Shown: positions 1 through 10,013, numbered from the stretch's first letter. The stretch is 64,000 nt of DNA from Fischerella thermalis PCC 7521 (GCF_000317225.1 NZ_AJLL01000051.1:1-64000); one strand, 5' to 3'. Numbers and translations are program-made. The notes: generated from the sequence alone by a model not told the origin.

Positions 1-2
1 TT

Positions 3-860
3 CTGTTAAAAGATATTTACTACCGACCACAAACTTTGAAGTTTGAAAAATTCCTACCGATTGAATCACGTCGCACTGGTATAGTTCACAGAAAGCTCAA
101 CGAAGCACAAACGACAAAGTTGCTAAACGCTTGTAGAAAGAACAAGACAACGGTACACGCTGCTTTGTGTGCAGCGATGTTGTTTGCAGCAGGTAGAAAA
201 ATTACTCCTGGGAAAAAAACAAATGTCAACCTCAGCTGTTGGTCGCCAATTAATTTGCGTAACCGACTTCAACCAAACATTAGTAATGAGCATTTAGGTG
301 TATTAGTTTCTGGTGATATCTCATGTCATAACCTCAGAACCAATACAAGCTTCTGGGATTTAGCTCGCGACAGAAGACAACAGATAAAAGCAACTTTAGA
401 AAGTGAGCGGGTCTTCTGCTTACCTTTCTTAACCAAGCTGTTGATCAACTTTCTTCTCACTTATCCTCATCAGGTATTTTCAACAGTGGGTGTCACGAAT
501 ATAGGTAGAGTCAACATTCCTGCAAATTATGGTGTATTTGAACTTGAAGAAATTAGCTTTGTGACTGCTAATGCAGCATTTAGAGGTTTGTGTGTTGCTG
601 TTCTAACTTTTGAAGAAAAAATGTTTTTGAATTTCATGTTTTCTGAACCTGCAATTAGTCAGGAAACTGCGGAAATTCTTGCTGATCATATGCTTGCTTG
701 TATTGTGAAAGCTTGCAAAAATCCAAAATTCACTTTTACTGATCAAGTAGTTGCAATCCCCCGACAGCAGCTAACCTCAATTGCTCCTGGTGCTTTGAGT
801 AGTGTTGCTCGTCAAGCTCGTAGACGCGATCGTTCGATTTTGGATTGGTTCCACAAATAA
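3..860 (+). CDS. Condensation-domain/acyltransferase-like protein, 5' end outside window
   Basis: The reading frame is open to the left edge of the window, so this is the C-terminal part (about 285 residues) of a larger protein. A TTG at 36 could be read as a start, but codons upstream of it are also open and look coding (KDIYYRPQTLKFEKF). The segments GVTNIGRVNIP and LNFMFSEPAISQETAEILADH resemble the C-terminal half of CoA-dependent acyltransferases of the condensation / alcohol acetyltransferase / PapA superfamily, which move acyl groups onto alcohols or amines. The catalytic HHxxxDG motif would lie upstream and cannot be checked. The next gene starts 14 bp downstream on the same strand, suggesting cotranscription with the SDR and possibly the DUF2141 gene. 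Substrate unknown. Confidence 0.6.
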   Translation: MLKDIYYRPQTLKFEKFLPIESRRTGIVHRKLNEAQTTKLLNACRKNKTTVHAALCAAMLFAAGRKITPGKKTNVNLSCWSPINLRNRLQPNISNEHLGVLVSGDISCHNLRTNTSFWDLARDRRQQIKATLESERVFCLPFLTKLLINFLLTYPHQVFSTVGVTNIGRVNIPANYGVFELEEISFVTANAAFRGLCVAVLTFEEKMFLNFMFSEPAISQETAEILADHMLACIVKACKNPKFTFTDQVVAIPRQQLTSIAPGALSSVARQARRRDRSILDWFHK

Positions 861-874
861 AGTGAGTAAGTTTT

Positions 875-1879
875 ATGAACCTCTGTGAACAAACACTTTT
901 TATTTCGGGAATTAGTGGATTTATCGGCTTACGAACTGCTGAGCTAGCCATAGCACGAGGGATGAAAGTTCGTGGTTTGGCACGTTCTGCCGAAAAAGCT
1001 AAACAAGCACAAAAACTAGGTGCGGAGGTTATGATTGGCAACGTCACTGATCCTACGACTGCCTACAAGGCTTGTCAGGGAGTAGACATCGTTTTGCATA
1101 CAGCTGGCATTGTCCAAGAAAGTGGATCGCTCAAACATTTTCGTGAGGTCAACGTTGGTGGAACCGTCAACATGGCTAAAGCTGCCAAGAGTGCTGGTGT
1201 CAAAATCTTTACTCATCTCTCCAGCGCTATGGTTTATGGCTTCAACTATCCTGATGGCATTACGGAAGATGGACCACTGCGTGGTGAGAATAATCCTTTC
1301 TGCCAGACAAAAATAGAAGCCGAAGAAGCACTTTTACAACTCCATGCGCCCCCAGGCTTTGGAATTATCATTATCAGACCAGGAGATGTTTACGGACCGG
1401 GGAGTATTCCTTGGATAGTCCGACCACTACTGATGATGCAGCAAAAATTATTTGCATTAATTAACGATGGACGAGGAGTCATTAACCATCTATATATTGA
1501 TAATTTGATTGATGGCATCTTTCTTGCGATCGAAAAGGAAGCACACGGAGAAATCTTTAACATCACCGATGGGCAGCAAACTTCCTGGAGAGAATATTTT
1601 ACTCGCTTAGCTGAAATGGCAAATTTACCTGTACCTTATTCTTTACCAAAAGATGAAGCCAAATTATTACTGCGGGTGCGGGAACAGGGACAAAAACTTT
1701 TTCGGAAAAAACCCGATCTTCTGCCAGAAACTGTAGATTTTCTCTCTCGTCCCTACGCTTATTCTATTGCCAAAGCACAAAATATGTTGAATTTTCAACC
1801 AAAAATTGATCTAGAAGAAGGAATGCGGCGCACACAGGAATGGCTGCAAATAACAGATATTCAAAAATTGATGTCATAG
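875..1879 (+). CDS. NAD-dependent epimerase/dehydratase (extended SDR), atypical active site
   Basis: A 334-residue protein with the N-terminal Rossmann motif GISGFIG (about residues 12-18) and an SSAMVYG segment typical of extended short-chain dehydrogenases acting on nucleotide sugars or sterol-like substrates. The usual YxxxK catalytic pair reads F142-C-Q-T-K146: the codon at 1298-1300 is TTC, so the catalytic Tyr is Phe while Lys is kept. IIRPGDVYGPG follows, as in the family. ATG start at 875, 14 bp after the previous stop. The neighbours are an acyltransferase-like gene and a secreted DUF2141 protein, so a role in modifying a lipid or secondary metabolite is possible but is inference. 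Confidence 0.8.
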   Translation: MNLCEQTLFISGISGFIGLRTAELAIARGMKVRGLARSAEKAKQAQKLGAEVMIGNVTDPTTAYKACQGVDIVLHTAGIVQESGSLKHFREVNVGGTVNMAKAAKSAGVKIFTHLSSAMVYGFNYPDGITEDGPLRGENNPFCQTKIEAEEALLQLHAPPGFGIIIIRPGDVYGPGSIPWIVRPLLMMQQKLFALINDGRGVINHLYIDNLIDGIFLAIEKEAHGEIFNITDGQQTSWREYFTRLAEMANLPVPYSLPKDEAKLLLRVREQGQKLFRKKPDLLPETVDFLSRPYAYSIAKAQNMLNFQPKIDLEEGMRRTQEWLQITDIQKLMS

Positions 1880-1928
1880 CAAAATGAAGTCTTGAAAATT
1901 AGCCAAAACTACAAATTGCAAACATATT

Positions 1929-2402
1929 ATGATAAAAAGAATCACTCTCTTTTGTCTGTTTTTGCTCTCCAATTTTGTAATCTTGGATTTAGCAACAGCA
2001 AATTCAAATGCTAATTCCAATATAAAACTAACTGTTGTAGTAGATGGAATTCGTCATCAAAAGGGACAAATTTGCCTGAGAATCCATAATGATGAACAAG
2101 GGTTTCCTTTCACTGATACTAGCGAAGTACAAAGCGGTTGCGTTCAAATTCAAGGAAATTCTATAAACAAGGACTTCTACGGATTAAAACCTGGAACTTA
2201 TGCTGTTGCTGTAGTAGATGATCAAGATGGAGATTATAAATTAAACAGAAACTTTTTAGGTCTCCCACAAGAGGGTTTTGGTGTTTCTAATAATCCGACA
2301 ATTTCAATAAAAACTGGTGTACCAAAGTTTCAAGATGCAAGTTTTTCACTCAAGAAAAATAAAACTATTTACATTGTCATAAAATATTCCCTTGATCCAT
2401 AA
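1929..2402 (+). CDS. DUF2141 domain secreted protein
   Basis: A 157-residue protein with an N-terminal signal peptide (hydrophobic residues about 5-24, ending near ATANS) and a DUF2141 beta-sandwich domain filling the rest. The family hallmark is visible: GLKPGTYAVAVVDDQDGDYK followed by NFLGLPQEGFGVSNNP. DUF2141 proteins are exported and of unknown function; the Asp-rich DDQDGD loop suggests metal or Ca2+ binding. It lies 49 bp downstream of the SDR gene on the same strand and may share its transcript. Followed closely by a strong inverted repeat. Confidence 0.85.
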   Translation: MIKRITLFCLFLLSNFVILDLATANSNANSNIKLTVVVDGIRHQKGQICLRIHNDEQGFPFTDTSEVQSGCVQIQGNSINKDFYGLKPGTYAVAVVDDQDGDYKLNRNFLGLPQEGFGVSNNPTISIKTGVPKFQDASFSLKKNKTIYIVIKYSLDP

Positions 2403-2426
2403 GATATCAGCCATAGCTGCGCTACA

Positions 2427-2459
2427 AGATCCCCGACTCATTCAAGAAGTCGGGGATCT
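2427..2459. repeat. Perfect inverted repeat (12-bp arms), terminator-like
   Basis: Arms AGATCCCCGACT and AGTCGGGGATCT are exact reverse complements around a 9-nt loop. It starts 25 bp after the DUF2141 stop. There is no T-run after it on the plus strand, so it is either a dispersed palindrome or a weak terminator / mRNA-stabilising hairpin. Confidence 0.75.
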
Positions 2460-2683
2460 GACCCCTCACAACTTCTCATAATTTTTGCGATAGACCACTA
2501 GTAGCTTTGGTATAAGCTATCGGTCTACGCTGTGGCTGATTAAATGCCACAGCCAAATATGCATTAAATTTCGTAGCATTAGTCGAGAGAATGTATTTCG
2601 CACTCCTGCTACACCCCACACCCTTGTATCATTTCCAAGAGAGTTCTATTGAAGCATCACACCAAGGACAAACAATCATCATG

Positions 2684-2713
2684 TTGCATGATTGTTGCAT
2701 ATACCTTTATAAA
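2684..2713 (+). promoter_or_regulatory. Predicted sigma70-type promoter
   Basis: TTGCAT (2684-2689) and TATAAA (2708-2713) are separated by 18 nt, close to a consensus -35/-10 pair. There is no ORF downstream before an intrinsic terminator, so it would drive the candidate small RNA. A second TTGCAT lies at 2695-2700. Prediction by eye only. Confidence 0.4.
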
Positions 2714-2719
2714 ATAATG

Positions 2720-2806
2720 ATTTTCTGTAATTCTTAATTTTAGCTCAGCGAACCTTGTGCTCTTGGATTCATTCTCGCCAGTGGTATTCTTGGCACTGGC
2801 TTTTTT
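2720..2806 (+). ncRNA. Candidate small RNA with intrinsic terminator
   Basis: Transcription from the predicted promoter would start near 2720. The segment ends in a textbook terminator: GCCAGTG (2777-2783), a 10-nt loop, CACTGGC (2794-2800), then six T. The transcript would be about 87 nt with no credible ORF. It does not match an RNA family I can recognise: the Yfr1 core ACTCCTCACAC is absent. It could also be a leftover terminator of a decayed gene. Confidence 0.35.
2777..2806 (+). terminator. Rho-independent terminator
   Basis: A 7-bp GC-rich stem (GCCAGTG/CACTGGC) is directly followed by TTTTTTC. It lies about 375 bp past the last protein gene on this strand, so it more likely ends a short separate transcript. 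Confidence 0.75.
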
Positions 2807-2850
2807 CTTTTCTTTATACTGATATGAGAAATAAAAAGAAACCCTCCCTG

Positions 2851-2998
2851 TGTTCGCTTAAATACTTATACTGTCCCGTGGGCTGGTAATGGGTAATGGG
2901 TAATGGGTAATTAAGATACTGATAATTTTCCAATGCCCAATGCCCGATGACCAAGAGCGAAGCATAATATTGTAAGCAATTAGCCGAACTTGATATTA
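2851..2998. mobile_element. MITE-like dispersed repeat, copy 1
   Basis: This stretch is closely similar along its whole length to 17878-18034. Shared blocks are AATACTTATACTGTC, GGCTGGTAAT, a run of GGTAATG-type heptamers, AGCATAATAT and GCAATTAGCCGAACTTGATA. The inner arms (GGTAATGGGTAATGG against CCAATGCCCAATGCCC) can fold on each other. No ORF. In this copy the left terminus appears interrupted by about 26 bp between GATAT (2821) and GTTCGCTT. Confidence 0.6.
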
Positions 2999-3109
2999 CA
3001 GCACTATAAAAAACGATCGCTTAATTGCGATCGCTTCGTTTCCCTTCTGCTTTATCTACAGGGATACCAAGGCAAAAAATTTGAATTAACAACAGTGAAC
3101 TGATAACTG

Positions 3110-4566
<1,457 letters not shown>

Positions 4567-4620
4567 ATCGTTACTAGTAAAAACTCTTGACTCTGGACAA
4601 TTGACTAAACTCCTTGTGTA

Positions 4621-5427
4621 TTACGTGTTGGGGAAGAGACGGGCGATTTCCGAGTCATCAAAACCGTTATTTGATAGTTCTTCCCCAAAAAAATCTGTAT
4701 TTGATTCACTCTTGAGAGAACTTGTCTCAGTACTCCAAACATCCGACAACACATCAGCAAACTCGTTTTCTTCAGGCGCAGCTGTGGCGGAGATTGTGCT
4801 GTCTGCTTCCTTCATGGCGTCAAAGGAAATATCGCCAAATTCATCTGCTACATCTGATTGGGATGTTTGCTGCGACTCGTTGTCACAGTTGTGACTTGGG
4901 CGTGATAAATTCTCATTGGAGCTATTGAGATGTTCCGTTGCCATTGCTCTGAGTTCATCCCGCACCATGCTATCTGGAACCATGAGTGTTTCTTCATGGT
5001 CGTAGCTCATTTCCAAATCATGGGCGATCGCATTGTTCACCAGATCATTTGTCTGTTGATTTGTCAACGTTTCATCATGGTATATTTCTTCCGTGACAAC
5101 TGCTGATTCATCTTCCTGCGACGATTCCTCTGGTTTGGGAATAACACGGTTTCCTAGAGCAATGTCAGGATCAAAATTTAAATCCAACACCTCAATCAAG
5201 GTATCTGCGTCAGGATTCAATTTAGAAAAAGGTAGCATCAACTGCGCTAGCTTCGGTTCGAGCGCATTAGCTACTCCCAGGATGAGGTAAGATGGTGGTC
5301 GCTTGCCGCCGTCAGGCGTATAGACTGATTCTACCTCCATGTGCAACTTAATCCAGTCACGATTGACTTGAAAAAATTGCAACCATTTTTGCTTCAGTGA
5401 ATCTGTAAAGCTATAGAAGAAGGCCAT
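4621..5427 (-). CDS. DUF5331 protein encoded between chlL and chlN
   Basis: A 268-residue protein starting at ATG 5427 (MAFFYSFTDSLKQKW), with AGGATGAG about 8 bp upstream; a longer in-frame start would overlap chlL. The N-terminal ~110 residues form the recognisable DUF5331 domain (LKQKWLQFFQVNRDWIKLHM, PPSYLILGVANALEPKLAQL, PFSKLNPDADTLIEVLDLNF). The C-terminal half is strongly acidic, low in complexity and probably disordered, ending in GFDDSEIARLFPNT. It lies 25 bp downstream of chlL and 110 bp upstream of chlN on the same strand, so it is almost certainly cotranscribed with DPOR. Its function is unknown. A role as assembly or regulatory partner of DPOR is inference from position. Confidence 0.85.
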   Translation of the reverse strand: MAFFYSFTDSLKQKWLQFFQVNRDWIKLHMEVESVYTPDGGKRPPSYLILGVANALEPKLAQLMLPFSKLNPDADTLIEVLDLNFDPDIALGNRVIPKPEESSQEDESAVVTEEIYHDETLTNQQTNDLVNNAIAHDLEMSYDHEETLMVPDSMVRDELRAMATEHLNSSNENLSRPSHNCDNESQQTSQSDVADEFGDISFDAMKEADSTISATAAPEENEFADVLSDVWSTETSSLKSESNTDFFGEELSNNGFDDSEIARLFPNT

Positions 5428-5452
5428 ATTCTCATCCTGAGATCTAAATGAT

Positions 5453-6319
5453 TTATACAATCATCAAGTCTAATTCTTCTTCCGGATTAGGAACCTGTGG
5501 TTTATTCGGATTTAAGTAAAAATCGGATAATAAAGAGAATAATTCCCTATCTTGGGCGTCTTTAGGAACAACACCTTCTGGTAGTGCCAAAAGTTGGTCA
5601 GCGATGTTTAAGTAATAATCGCAAACGTAGTTCAAAGAAGGGTCTATATCTGCCATTTCAAACAACGTCTTGCCCTTCACACGGGAAACACGGATATCTT
5701 CAATCAGAGGCAGAACTTCTAAAACTGGCATTGGTACAGCTTCTACGTATTTATCTATCAAGTCACGCTTAGATGTGCGATTACCAATCAATCCAGCTAG
5801 ACGTAATGGGTGAGTCCGTGCTTTCTCCCTTACAGAAGCAGCAATGCGGTTAGCAGCAAATAAGGCATCAAAGCCGTTGTCAGTAACAATTATGCAATAG
5901 TCGGCATAATTCAAAGGTGCGGCAAAACCTCCACAAACAACGTCACCGAGAACGTCAAACAAAATCACATCGTACTCATCAAAAGCGTTGAGTTCTTTTA
6001 GTAATTTTACTGTCTCACCAACTACATAACCGCCACATCCAGCACCTGCGGGTGGCCCTCCTGCTTCGACACAATCTACACCACCATAACCTTTGTAAAT
6101 TACATCTTCTGGCCAAATATCTTCGTAATGGTAATCCTTCTCTTGCAGAGTATCAATAATCGTCGGAATCAAAAAGCCTGTAAGGGTGAAGGTGCTGTCG
6201 TGTTTAGGGTCGCAGCCAATTTGCAAAACTTTCTTGCCACGTTTGGCTAAAGCGACAGAAATATTACAACTAGTTGTAGATTTACCGATACCGCCTTTTC
6301 CGTAAACTGCTAATTTCAC
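5453..6319 (-). CDS. chlL: Light-independent protochlorophyllide reductase ATPase subunit L
   Basis: A 288-residue NifH-like homodimeric iron-sulfur ATPase that delivers electrons to ChlN-ChlB. Residues 7-15 hold the P-loop GKGGIGKST. The two cluster-binding Cys lie in [11 protein letters not shown] and [12 protein letters not shown]. Length agrees with the family. The start is GTG (6317-6319) giving [12 protein letters not shown], with AAGAGG about 9 bp upstream. First gene of the chlL-DUF5331-chlN cluster, with a long AT-rich leader of about 700 bp before the next divergent gene. Confidence 0.98.
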   Translation of the reverse strand: MKLAVYGKGGIGKSTTSCNISVALAKRGKKVLQIGCDPKHDSTFTLTGFLIPTIIDTLQEKDYHYEDIWPEDVIYKGYGGVDCVEAGGPPAGAGCGGYVVGETVKLLKELNAFDEYDVILFDVLGDVVCGGFAAPLNYADYCIIVTDNGFDALFAANRIAASVREKARTHPLRLAGLIGNRTSKRDLIDKYVEAVPMPVLEVLPLIEDIRVSRVKGKTLFEMADIDPSLNYVCDYYLNIADQLLALPEGVVPKDAQDRELFSLLSDFYLNPNKPQVPNPEEELDLMIV

Positions 6320-7017
6320 TGTTTTTTGCCTCTTATGGTTTTTTTATAAAAAATTTGGCTCAAACACTTGCAGCACCGCGTGCAAAAGCGATGTGTGAAG
6401 TCTTCGAGTGTCATTATTGTCCAAAAAAAACTGAAAATAAAGGGGATGAAAAATTGAATGATGCCGTTAGCAAAAGTATTGATATTTATTTAATTGCAAA
6501 TTGCTGTTAATAGCAGGCTAATTTTTTAAAAAATCAAAAAAAATGATATTTTTAAATTTTAATAAACATAAATATATAAAATAGTTACAAAATACAAAAA
6601 ATATATTTTCCTAATTAATATGGCTGTCATCAGAAAGAACTTATGGTAGAAGAGTATTAATACTCTATGTGCTGAAGCGCTACTTAAGTAAATAAAATGA
6701 AAAATCCTAGCCTTTGTTCAGAAGGATAGGTTTGTTTGCTGGGTTTAAACACAGCCATAGATTCTGTTGTCAAAATTTTAGTGAAGCCTGATCTTTGCTC
6801 TCCGCTGACATAGAAATGTTATTCTCATAACATCATTGCTGATTTTGATAGGCAAAAAGTAGGCAGTTGCAAATTCACTGTCAAACTCAGCGATCGCTAA
6901 TTTTGAGGTCTGACTCAGAAAATATAAAAAATTATTACATTTCCAGAGATTGATTAAATCCTGCTTCTGTTCGAGAGAGTATGCGATCGCCATCAATCTC
7001 CAACTCGCAAACTAACC
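6320..7017. promoter_or_regulatory. AT-rich divergent intergenic region upstream of chlL
   Basis: This 700-bp region separates chlL (minus) from the Uma2 gene (plus) and must hold the promoters of both. It contains a perfect 16-bp palindrome AGAGTATTAATACTCT (6651-6666), which could be an operator, and an imperfect hairpin near 6706-6731 (CCTAGCCTT/AAGGATAGG). A 72-codon minus-strand ORF (6778-6996) has no recognisable features and is not called. Confidence 0.5.
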
Positions 7018-7590
7018 ATGACTCAACTCAAAACCCAACTCACCCTTGAAGAATTCCTCGCACTTCCCGAAGGAGACATCATCTACGAACTAATTGACGG
7101 AGAAGCTGTTCCGAAATTCAAAAACGATGAAATGTCACCAAAATTTTTTCATAGTTCTATAACAGGTGCGTTATTTATACTATTGTCTGCATGGGCACAA
7201 GGAAAAGGACGGGTTGTAATTGAATGGGCAATTAAACTAACACGAAATCAACAAGATTGGGTTCCTGTACCAGATTTAACTTATATTTCTTATAACCGTC
7301 TTGCTGCTGATTGGTTGCGAGATGAGGCTTGTCCTGTTGCACCCGAACTAGTTATTGAAATTATCTCACCTGGTCAAAGTTTCGGTGAAATGACAGAAAA
7401 AGCAACAGATTATCTGAAAGCTAAAGTTCAACGGGTTTGGATTATTGACACTAAAGCAAAAACTATTACGATTTTTTATCCCGATGCTCTTCCCCAAACT
7501 AAGCGTGGTACTGATAGTTTAGAAGATTCCTTATTTGAAAATCTACAAATTACACCTCAACAAATCTTCCAACAAGCAAAAATTCCATAA
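7018..7590 (+). CDS. Uma2 family (DUF820) endonuclease-like protein
   Basis: A 190-residue protein of the Uma2/DUF820 family, a PD-(D/E)XK-type fold greatly expanded in cyanobacteria. The usual landmarks are LTLEEFLALPEGDIIYELIDGE at the start, VPDLTYIS (Asp), PELVIEIISPGQS (ExI) and the K-x-Y-L..V-x-x-V-W-I-I-D segment. Family members are annotated as putative restriction-like nucleases, but biological roles are largely unproven. Stands alone, with a long leader on one side and a 190-bp spacer on the other. Confidence 0.9.
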   Translation: MTQLKTQLTLEEFLALPEGDIIYELIDGEAVPKFKNDEMSPKFFHSSITGALFILLSAWAQGKGRVVIEWAIKLTRNQQDWVPVPDLTYISYNRLAADWLRDEACPVAPELVIEIISPGQSFGEMTEKATDYLKAKVQRVWIIDTKAKTITIFYPDALPQTKRGTDSLEDSLFENLQITPQQIFQQAKIP

Positions 7591-7781
7591 ATTTAGAGAT
7601 TATTTATCAGGTCTAATAGACCACTTAGATCATGCCCGACTAATTGCTTACGATATAAAGCTTGGACATCGAGAATTCAGCATGGTGAAAAAATAACCAA
7701 TTATCACCAAGTACCCATTACCCATTACAAATTACCGACCCCAACGGATAATATAACTCCTCAAGTGGACATGATCTCAAA

Positions 7782-8033
7782 TTAGCTTTGTGACAACTCT
7801 TTTTCTAATTCATCCAAAGATTGCCACCCAGGATGCCATTGAGAACGATCTTGTAATAGCTTGGCATTCAGCCAAAAACGAACATTAGGGTCACAAGAAG
7901 CAACCATTTCAGCATATACCCACTTACCTTGATTTTTACGGTTGACAACTTGAAAATGTCGCCAACCATCTACTTTTTTTTGTGCAGTCCACTTAGAACC
8001 AACTAAATAAGGAAACTTTTGTTTTTTGGTCAT
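7782..8033 (-). CDS. TIGR02450 family Trp-rich small protein
   Basis: An 83-residue protein with seven Trp in conserved positions (VGSKWTA, DGWRHFQV, GKWVYAEMVASCD, VRFWLNAK, RSQWHPGWQSL), matching the Trp-rich TIGR02450 family of cyanobacteria and some gamma-proteobacteria. The function is unknown. The ATG start at 8033 is followed by a basic N-terminus. A heptamer repeat lies just upstream (8050-8085). Confidence 0.85.
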   Translation of the reverse strand: MTKKQKFPYLVGSKWTAQKKVDGWRHFQVVNRKNQGKWVYAEMVASCDPNVRFWLNAKLLQDRSQWHPGWQSLDELEKELSQS

Positions 8034-8049
8034 CTTTCAGTATTTCAGT

Positions 8050-8085
8050 ATTAGTGGTTAGTGGTTAGTAGTTAGTAGTCAGTTG
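8050..8085. repeat. STRR-type heptamer repeat
   Basis: Tandem AGTGGTT / AGTAGTT heptamers in the spacer between sppA (3' end) and the Trp-rich gene (5' end), degenerating at both edges. Confidence 0.6.
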
Positions 8086-8159
8086 CATTAAATCATAGCA
8101 AAATTCCTCTATGCGAACTCTGCGATCCTTATCACCCAAACCACAACCAAACAAAAAAC

Positions 8160-9992
8160 TTACTCAATTTTCAAATTAAAAGGCAAACGAGCATACACAC
8201 CCTGCGGATCATTCATCTTTTTCAGAGTCGCAAGTTCTGCTTTGAGTTTTCGTAATTCACCTGCTAATGGATCTGGTAATTGTAGTTTTTGCTCATCCAA
8301 ATTCAACACAGCTTTTGTTTGTTCTGGAACTTTTCCTAAAATACGTTCTTCCAAAGTGCCATACTTGGGATACTCTTCTAATTTCCAGTCATTTCCAAGT
8401 TTCGCTTGTGCAGCAGCGTAAGTAATAGCAGCATCCAAACCGCCAATTTCATCTACTAAACCAATATTTTTTGCTGCTGTACCTGACCAAACACGACCTT
8501 GAGCAATCTCTGCTACCTTTGCTTCTGGAATATTGCGACCTTGGGCAACTTTATCAAGAAATATATTGTAGATTTTGTTGACACTGCGTTGGTAAATTGC
8601 CAATTCTTCAGGAGTTTTGGGACGAGAAAGAGTTTGACTATCAGCATAGCGTCCAGTTTTAACTGTATCCCAAGTGATGCCGTTATTGTTAGCTAGTTCT
8701 TGAGCATTAAATAGCAGTCCAAACACACCTATTGAACCCGTAATTGTATTTGGTTCAGCAAAAATACGGTTAGAGTCGCTAGCAATCCAATAACCACCAG
8801 AAGCAGCAACATCGCCCATCGATACAACAACTGGTTTTTTCTCACGAGTTAAGCGTACTTCCCGTTGCATCACTTCTGCTGCTGTCGCACTACCACCAGG
8901 ACTGTTGATCCTCAAGACGATCGCTTTGACGTCCTCCTGTTGTCGTAGCTTGCGAAAAATTCTCGCAAAGCTATCACCGCCTATTTCCCCATCGCTACCT
9001 TGACCATCAACAATTTCTCCCTCAGCATAAACTACAGCAATTTTGTTTTTAGAATTGCGTTCTGTACCTAAAGATTTACCGGGGACTTGCGCGTATTCAC
9101 TTAGGGAAATTTGCCGGAAGGTTTTGTCATCCTTGTCGCTATCTGTCAACTGTTTAAGAGCAGCAACCACTTGATCAAAATAGCCAAGTTTATCCACCAA
9201 ACCATTGCTTTTAGCTTGTTCTGCTTGTAAGAAGGCTTGATTATCTGCGATCGCCTGCAATTTTGCGGGAGTAATTTTACGGCTATATCCAACCGCATTC
9301 CGCCACTCTGTCCAGACATCATCCAATAATTTCTGAGTTTGTTGGCGGTTCTCTGGACTTAGCTTATCAAGTACAAACGGTTCAACTGCTCCCTTGAACT
9401 TTCCTACCCGCACAACTTGTACACCAATACCGTATTTTTGCAACGCGCCTGCCAAGAACATCGGTTGAGAACTCAAGCCATTGATTTCCATCGCCCCCAA
9501 CGGGTTCAACACAATTGTATCCGCTACTGAACTTAAATAATATTCCCGTTCTCCCCAGTCCATGCCATAGGCTACTACCTTCTTACCAGCAGCACGAAAC
9601 TTTGCTAAGGCTTGGCGAATTTCTTTAAAGGTAGCAAAACCTGCTGTGTTGTCACTTCCAGAAATGCGAGTCGCATCTAAATAGATTCCAACAATACGCT
9701 GATCACGTCGTGCTTTTTCAATCGCATCCAGAATACTGCGGAGAGACATTTGTTTTTGTTCTTCACCAGATAATACTTGTTGGATTAGTTGACTAGAACT
9801 TGGCTCGCCATCGGTGATTTTCATTGATAAGTCAAAAACCACCATTGATTTATCTTTGACTACTGGCCCTGGATTTTGAGATGCAGCAAACAACAGCAAC
9901 AACAGTCCTGTAGTTCCTAAGCCAAAAAAAATAAATAATCCCAGGATATTTCCAACCAAACTAGCAAAAGTTTGTTTAATAAAATTCTGCAT
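8160..9992 (-). CDS. sppA: Signal peptide peptidase SppA, 67K type (protease IV)
   Basis: A 610-residue membrane serine protease that degrades cleaved signal peptides and, in cyanobacteria, has been linked to light acclimation. It has a single N-terminal membrane segment (about residues 14-37), then two tandem S49/ClpP-like domains as in E. coli SppA. The catalytic dyad is visible: K200 in RVGKFKGAVEPF and S368 in NSPGGSATAAEV, followed by SMGDVAASGGYWIA. Full length for the family. ATG start at 9992; the leader contains eight tandem GTCATTA-like heptamers (10014-10069). Confidence 0.95.
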   Translation of the reverse strand: MQNFIKQTFASLVGNILGLFIFFGLGTTGLLLLLFAASQNPGPVVKDKSMVVFDLSMKITDGEPSSSQLIQQVLSGEEQKQMSLRSILDAIEKARRDQRIVGIYLDATRISGSDNTAGFATFKEIRQALAKFRAAGKKVVAYGMDWGEREYYLSSVADTIVLNPLGAMEINGLSSQPMFLAGALQKYGIGVQVVRVGKFKGAVEPFVLDKLSPENRQQTQKLLDDVWTEWRNAVGYSRKITPAKLQAIADNQAFLQAEQAKSNGLVDKLGYFDQVVAALKQLTDSDKDDKTFRQISLSEYAQVPGKSLGTERNSKNKIAVVYAEGEIVDGQGSDGEIGGDSFARIFRKLRQQEDVKAIVLRINSPGGSATAAEVMQREVRLTREKKPVVVSMGDVAASGGYWIASDSNRIFAEPNTITGSIGVFGLLFNAQELANNNGITWDTVKTGRYADSQTLSRPKTPEELAIYQRSVNKIYNIFLDKVAQGRNIPEAKVAEIAQGRVWSGTAAKNIGLVDEIGGLDAAITYAAAQAKLGNDWKLEEYPKYGTLEERILGKVPEQTKAVLNLDEQKLQLPDPLAGELRKLKAELATLKKMNDPQGVYARLPFNLKIE

Positions 9993-10013
9993 ATTGTCTT
10001 TACTTAGTTATGA

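Larger units (their letters stand above)
2403..3109. other. Intergenic region: hairpin, candidate sRNA, MITE-like repeat
   Basis: No plausible protein gene. It holds a 12-bp-arm hairpin (2427-2459), a shorter GC hairpin near 2538-2560 (CTGTGGC...GCCACAG), a promoter-like pair with a downstream intrinsic terminator (2684-2806), a MITE-like repeat (2851-2998), and a HIP1 octamer pair near 3015-3035. Confidence 0.7.

Noticed and set aside
6778-6996. 72-codon minus-strand ORF in the chlL-Uma2 spacer
   Set aside because: No recognisable domain, unusual composition, no clear RBS; likely chance in AT-rich DNA.
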